Positions 60,861 through 64,000 of a stretch of DNA of 64,000 bases are shown here, in pieces; position 1 is the first letter of the stretch; every line of letters begins with the position of its first letter. The stretch is from DASZGI01 sp035938995 (GTDB taxonomy: Bacteria > Actinomycetota > Actinomycetes > Streptomycetales > Catenulisporaceae): the NCBI RefSeq assembly GCF_035938995.1, contig NZ_DASZGI010000166.1, positions 1 to 64,000 on the forward strand, given 5' to 3'. The notes below the pieces were generated by a model. The model ran no database searches, was not told where the DNA came from, and saw nothing but the letters and a program-made list of their open reading frames with translations. Made by a program: the position numbers and the translations under genes.

Positions 60861-61981
60861 AAATCCTGATTACGGGCGGCGCCGGCTTCATCGGCTCGCA
60901 CACGGCCGACGCCCTGCTCGGTCTGGGCCACGAGATCCGGATCCTCGACACCTTGAACCCGCCGGTCCACGCCGACCGGCGGTTCCCGGAACACCTCCAG
61001 GACCGCGGCATCGAGCTGGTCGACGGCGACGTCCGCGACCGCGAGGCCTGGGAAAAGACACTCACGGGTGTCGACGCCGTGTACCACCTCGGCGCATACC
61101 AGGACTATCTGACGGACTTTTCCACTTTCTTCACCACCAATACGGCGTCGACCGCACTGATGTACGAAGTTCTCATGGCCCGCGGCCAGAAACTCTCCCG
61201 TGTCGTGGTCGCTTCCAGTCAGGCCGTGTACGGCGAGGGCGCGTACAGACGTCCCGCCTGCCCCGACTCCGGCGAATTGCGGCCCGGCCCGCGCAGTCCG
61301 GAGCGGCTCGACCGCGGGTTGTGGGAGCTTTCCTGCCCTTCCTGCGGAACCGATCTCGAACCCTTGTGGACCACCGAGGACACTGTTCGGCCGCACAATT
61401 CGTATGCCTTGTCCAAGTACGGCGAGGAGTCGGTCGCCCTGATGCTCGGCGAGCGGTATGGAATCCCGACAGTCGCGCTGCGGTACTCCATCGTCCAGGG
61501 CGCTCGGCAGTCCTTTCGCAACGCTTACTCGGACATCCTGCGGATCTTCTCCCAGCGCGTGCTCAATCATCGTCCGCCTCTTTGCTACGAGGACGGTCGC
61601 CAACTGCGTGACTATGTGTCCGTCCATGATGTGATCCGCGCCAACGTGCTGGTTCTCGACGACGACCGAGCGGTCGGGCGGGCCTTCAACGTCGGCGGCG
61701 CGCGTCGTCTAACCACATGTGAATACGCTGATCTGGTCACCCGCGCAGCCGGCGCCGACCTGGAACCCCGGATCGCCGGGAGCTATCGGGTCGGTGACAC
61801 CCGTCATGTGCTGTCGGGCACCGAAGCACTCGGGGCGCTGGGCTGGCGTCCCGTCGTCGACATGAGCAGCGTCATCGCCGAATACCTGACCTGGGCGACA
61901 GCCCAGCCCGGTTTCGCCGACTTCTCCGCCGAAGCGGACAGCCGGATGTACGCCCTGGGCACACTGCGCCGAGTCGGGTGA
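60857..61981 (+). CDS. NAD-dependent epimerase/dehydratase (extended SDR)
   Basis: 374 residues. ATG 60857 overlaps the glycosyltransferase stop (ATGA). The Rossmann motif is ITGGAGFIGSHTADAL and the catalytic pair lies in YALSKYGEE. Between them is an unusual insertion with cysteines (RRPACPDSG ... LSCPSCGTDLE), which could bind zinc. The C-terminal part includes RDYVSVHDV and FNVGG, standard for NDP-sugar epimerases. It likely epimerises or dehydrates the nucleotide sugar used by the GT5 enzyme. Confidence 0.9.
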   Translation: MKILITGGAGFIGSHTADALLGLGHEIRILDTLNPPVHADRRFPEHLQDRGIELVDGDVRDREAWEKTLTGVDAVYHLGAYQDYLTDFSTFFTTNTASTALMYEVLMARGQKLSRVVVASSQAVYGEGAYRRPACPDSGELRPGPRSPERLDRGLWELSCPSCGTDLEPLWTTEDTVRPHNSYALSKYGEESVALMLGERYGIPTVALRYSIVQGARQSFRNAYSDILRIFSQRVLNHRPPLCYEDGRQLRDYVSVHDVIRANVLVLDDDRAVGRAFNVGGARRLTTCEYADLVTRAAGADLEPRIAGSYRVGDTRHVLSGTEALGALGWRPVVDMSSVIAEYLTWATAQPGFADFSAEADSRMYALGTLRRVG

Positions 61982-62054
61982 AATCGATCCGGGAGCCAGG
62001 CCCTTTATCATCGAGCGGCTAGGGACGTTACACACGTATCAATACTTTAATAGT

Positions 62055-62630
62055 TTGGGCCGTAGCCTCAAGGCCGTCTCCGTGGCAGATCTGAGGCGCG
62101 TCGCCGCAATCTTCGAGACCGCTTACAGTTCTGACCGGACGATGTATTCCTGCGGCAACGGCGGCAGCGCGGCGACCGCCTCGCACTTCGCCGTGGACAT
62201 GTCGAAGAACACCCGCCTGCCCGGCGTCTCCCCGGTGCGCGCCGTTTCATTGGTCGACCATGTCCCCGCCCTGACAGCCTGGGCCAACGACGTCGGCTAC
62301 GAGGAGGTGTTCAGCGGTCAGCTTGCGGGGCTCGGTGTCCCGGGCGACGTGGTCGTCGGCATCAGTACGAGTGGCAACTCGCCCAACGTGCTGCGTGCGC
62401 TGACATACGGCCGCGAGCACGGAATGACGACGGTCGGCCTGTTCGGCCCCACCGGAGGGCGTGCCCGGGATCTGTGCGACGCATGGGTCGCTGCACCTGC
62501 CGACTCCATCGAGGAGCAGGAGGACCTCCACATGACGATGATCCATGTATTGACACGGCACATGCGTGAGGTCGTCCGCGAGTCCAGCGGCGCGGCGATC
62601 GCCGTGGCGGTGGCGGGAGAGCCTCGGTGA
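62055..62630 (+). CDS. SIS-domain phosphoheptose isomerase-like protein (GmhA-like)
   Basis: At least 191 residues. MYSCGNGGSAATASHFAVDM and GISTSGNSPNVLRAL are the sugar-phosphate loops, and EEQEDLHMTMIHVL supplies the catalytic Glu/His pair of GmhA (sedoheptulose 7-phosphate isomerase). The only usual start in the frame is TTG 62055, yet the frame stays open and protein-like upstream (IIERLGTLHTYQYFNSL) with no ATG, GTG or TTG. A GGGAG at 61991 would suit an ATC at 62007. The true N-terminus is therefore uncertain. Confidence 0.85.
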   Translation: MGRSLKAVSVADLRRVAAIFETAYSSDRTMYSCGNGGSAATASHFAVDMSKNTRLPGVSPVRAVSLVDHVPALTAWANDVGYEEVFSGQLAGLGVPGDVVVGISTSGNSPNVLRALTYGREHGMTTVGLFGPTGGRARDLCDAWVAAPADSIEEQEDLHMTMIHVLTRHMREVVRESSGAAIAVAVAGEPR

Positions 62631-64000
62631 GGCGGCGCCCTGCCGTCTTCCTCGACCGCGACGGGACGCTGACCGAGCCGCGGCACTATCCCAGCCTTCC
62701 GGAACACCTGGTGCTGTCGCCCGGGGTCGGTCCGCCCTTGCGCTGCCTTCAGGAACGGGGCATCGCCCTCGTGGTGGTCACGAACCAGTCCGGTCTGGCA
62801 CGTGGGCTGTTCGATGCGGATGTCCTGGAGTCCATGCACGCCCACCTGCGCTCACAACTCGCCGCCGAAGGTGTGACGCTGGATGCCGTTCTACATTGTC
62901 CCCATCATGTCGACGGTGTCGTCCCGCACCTGGCGGTCGCCTGCGAATGCCGCAAGCCCAAGCCGGGCCTCCTGCTGAAAGCCGCCCGGGACCTGGGGCT
63001 CGACCTGTCGTCCTCGTGGATGGTCGGCGACTTCGCCAGCGACGTCGAGGCCGGCCGACGGGCGGGATGCCGCACTGCCCGGATCACTCGCGGCGATGCC
63101 GTCGTTATGGAGTCGGAACCGGCCGACATCCGCGCGTCCAGTGCCGGGGAGGCGTTGCACGCCATATGGAGGAGCCTTATGGCATCGGGCGTCATGGACG
63201 GCTCGATGCGTGTTCGGACGGCCGATGGCTCGGCGCAACTCGCCGACGGGCGCTGCATCTCCTTCTACAACGACGGCCCGGCCCCTCCTCGCGTCGTCCA
63301 AGACCGTCGGGAGCTGCCGTCCCGACCCGCACCGGGCAGACTGCGCTGGGATCCGCTGGAAGAAGACTGGGTGATCTCGGCCCCGTATCGCGCGGCGCGC
63401 ACCTCCGCCGCAGAGACGGTGTGCCCGCTGTGCCCCAGCCGTGGCGGGCTGACCACCGAAATACCCGTCGAGGACTACGACGTCGCGGTCATCGACAACC
63501 GTTATCCGGCACTGAACGGCGGCGATGTCGTGCTCGGGCGCGGCAGCCCGCTTGTCGACGCACCCGCCTCAGGGGCTTGCGAAGTCGTGTCGTTCGGAAG
63601 CGACCACCACATCCCGCTCAGCCGGCATCCGGTCGATCGAGTACGTACAGTGATCACTGCGTGGGCCGACCGCACACGCGTGCTTGGCACCCGACCCGAG
63701 GTGTGCCAGGTCGTGTGCTTCGAAAACAGGGGCGCTCAGATCGGCGCCAGTCTCGACCATCCGCACGGGCAGATCTACGCGTACCCGTTCCTGCCGGCCC
63801 GGCTCGCCCGGATACAGGCGTGTGCAGAACGCACCCACGAGCGAGGGGACGGCTGCGAAGCCTGCAACTTGATCGAGCGGGAGTCCGCTGCCCGGGAACG
63901 TGTCGTCGTCGAGGCCGAACGCTGGACGGCCTTCGTACCGTACGCGGCCCGCTGGCCGTACGAGATCTTTGTCTACCCTCGGCGCCACGTGCCCGACTTG
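62627..64000 (+). CDS. HAD phosphatase (GmhB/HisB-type) fused to GalT-type uridylyltransferase (partial)
   Basis: The frame is open from GTG 62627 (GTGA overlap with the SIS gene) to the window end, at least 458 codons without a stop. Residues 1-175 are a HAD-IIIA phosphatase: AVFLDRDGTLTE, VVTNQSGLARG, the zinc loop CPHH ... CECRKPKPGLLL and MVGDFASDVEAG. Residues about 240 onward are a galactose-1-phosphate uridylyltransferase: RWDPLEEDWVISAPYRAAR, CPLCPSRGG (zinc), FENRGAQIGASLDHPHGQIY (catalytic HPH). Together with the isomerase this gives heptose 1,7-bisphosphate phosphatase and nucleotidyl-transfer functions on one chain. Confidence 0.88.
   Translation, partial: MRRRPAVFLDRDGTLTEPRHYPSLPEHLVLSPGVGPPLRCLQERGIALVVVTNQSGLARGLFDADVLESMHAHLRSQLAAEGVTLDAVLHCPHHVDGVVPHLAVACECRKPKPGLLLKAARDLGLDLSSSWMVGDFASDVEAGRRAGCRTARITRGDAVVMESEPADIRASSAGEALHAIWRSLMASGVMDGSMRVRTADGSAQLADGRCISFYNDGPAPPRVVQDRRELPSRPAPGRLRWDPLEEDWVISAPYRAARTSAAETVCPLCPSRGGLTTEIPVEDYDVAVIDNRYPALNGGDVVLGRGSPLVDAPASGACEVVSFGSDHHIPLSRHPVDRVRTVITAWADRTRVLGTRPEVCQVVCFENRGAQIGASLDHPHGQIYAYPFLPARLARIQACAERTHERGDGCEACNLIERESAARERVVVEAERWTAFVPYAARWPYEIFVYPRRHVPDL

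Overview
The window is high-GC DNA with GTG/TTG starts, many 4-base ATGA/GTGA gene overlaps, long secretion signals and LuxR/STAND/SARP-type regulators. It looks like a filamentous soil actinobacterium (Streptomyces/Catenulispora-like). The genus is an inference.

Layout. (1) 1-4.3 kb: secreted proteins (NlpC/P60 hydrolase, anchored protein, ricin-fold lectin) plus transposase and SARP-regulator debris. (2) 4.34 kb and 40.58 kb: two identical 44-base copies of a tRNA 3' half bracket about 36 kb, which reads as a genomic island. Its left edge (5.3-6.1 kb) holds broken VapC, GMC-oxidoreductase and other fragments. (3) 6.2-14.0 kb: GntR regulator, DapA-family lyase, IlvD/Edd-family sugar-acid dehydratase and a four-gene ABC importer, which together look like uptake and non-phosphorylative catabolism of a sugar acid or pentose. 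(4) 14.1-16.9 kb: an oxygenase-like protein, a STAS protein and a divergent XRE regulator. (5) 17.0-18.4 kb: secreted GH27. (6) 18.4-27.1 kb, minus strand: a nine-gene, tightly coupled operon that is a variant of the ebo/edb operon. It has EboA, TatD/EboB, UbiA/EboC, EboE and EboF-like proteins, an inositol-phosphate-synthase-like enzyme where EboD would be expected, and two extra upstream genes (GAF protein and an alpha/alpha-toroid cyclase-like protein). (7) 27.3-39.4 kb: secreted polysaccharide-degrading enzymes (DUF1080, PQQ-type propeller, GH105, PL7-like lyase, beta-helix, GH27, two GH28) and a LacI regulator, together a pectin/rhamnogalacturonan-type utilisation locus. (8) 39.4-64 kb: regulators (LuxR, two paralogous XRE-STAND-TPR proteins) among insertion-sequence wreckage, one apparently intact IS110 element, and at the right end a GT5 / epimerase / SIS isomerase / HAD-GalT fusion operon that looks like heptose or sugar-nucleotide biosynthesis.

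How it may work together. Secreted enzymes would release sugars or sugar acids, the ABC importer would take them up and the dehydratase/lyase pair would degrade them. A directional motif of about 20 bases recurs roughly 90-130 bases before the GH27 gene, the DUF1080 gene, the GH28-led operon and the ebo-like operon. This suggests that the uncharacterised ebo-like pathway is switched on with polysaccharide degradation. That link, and the replaced cyclase step, are the most interesting features of the window.
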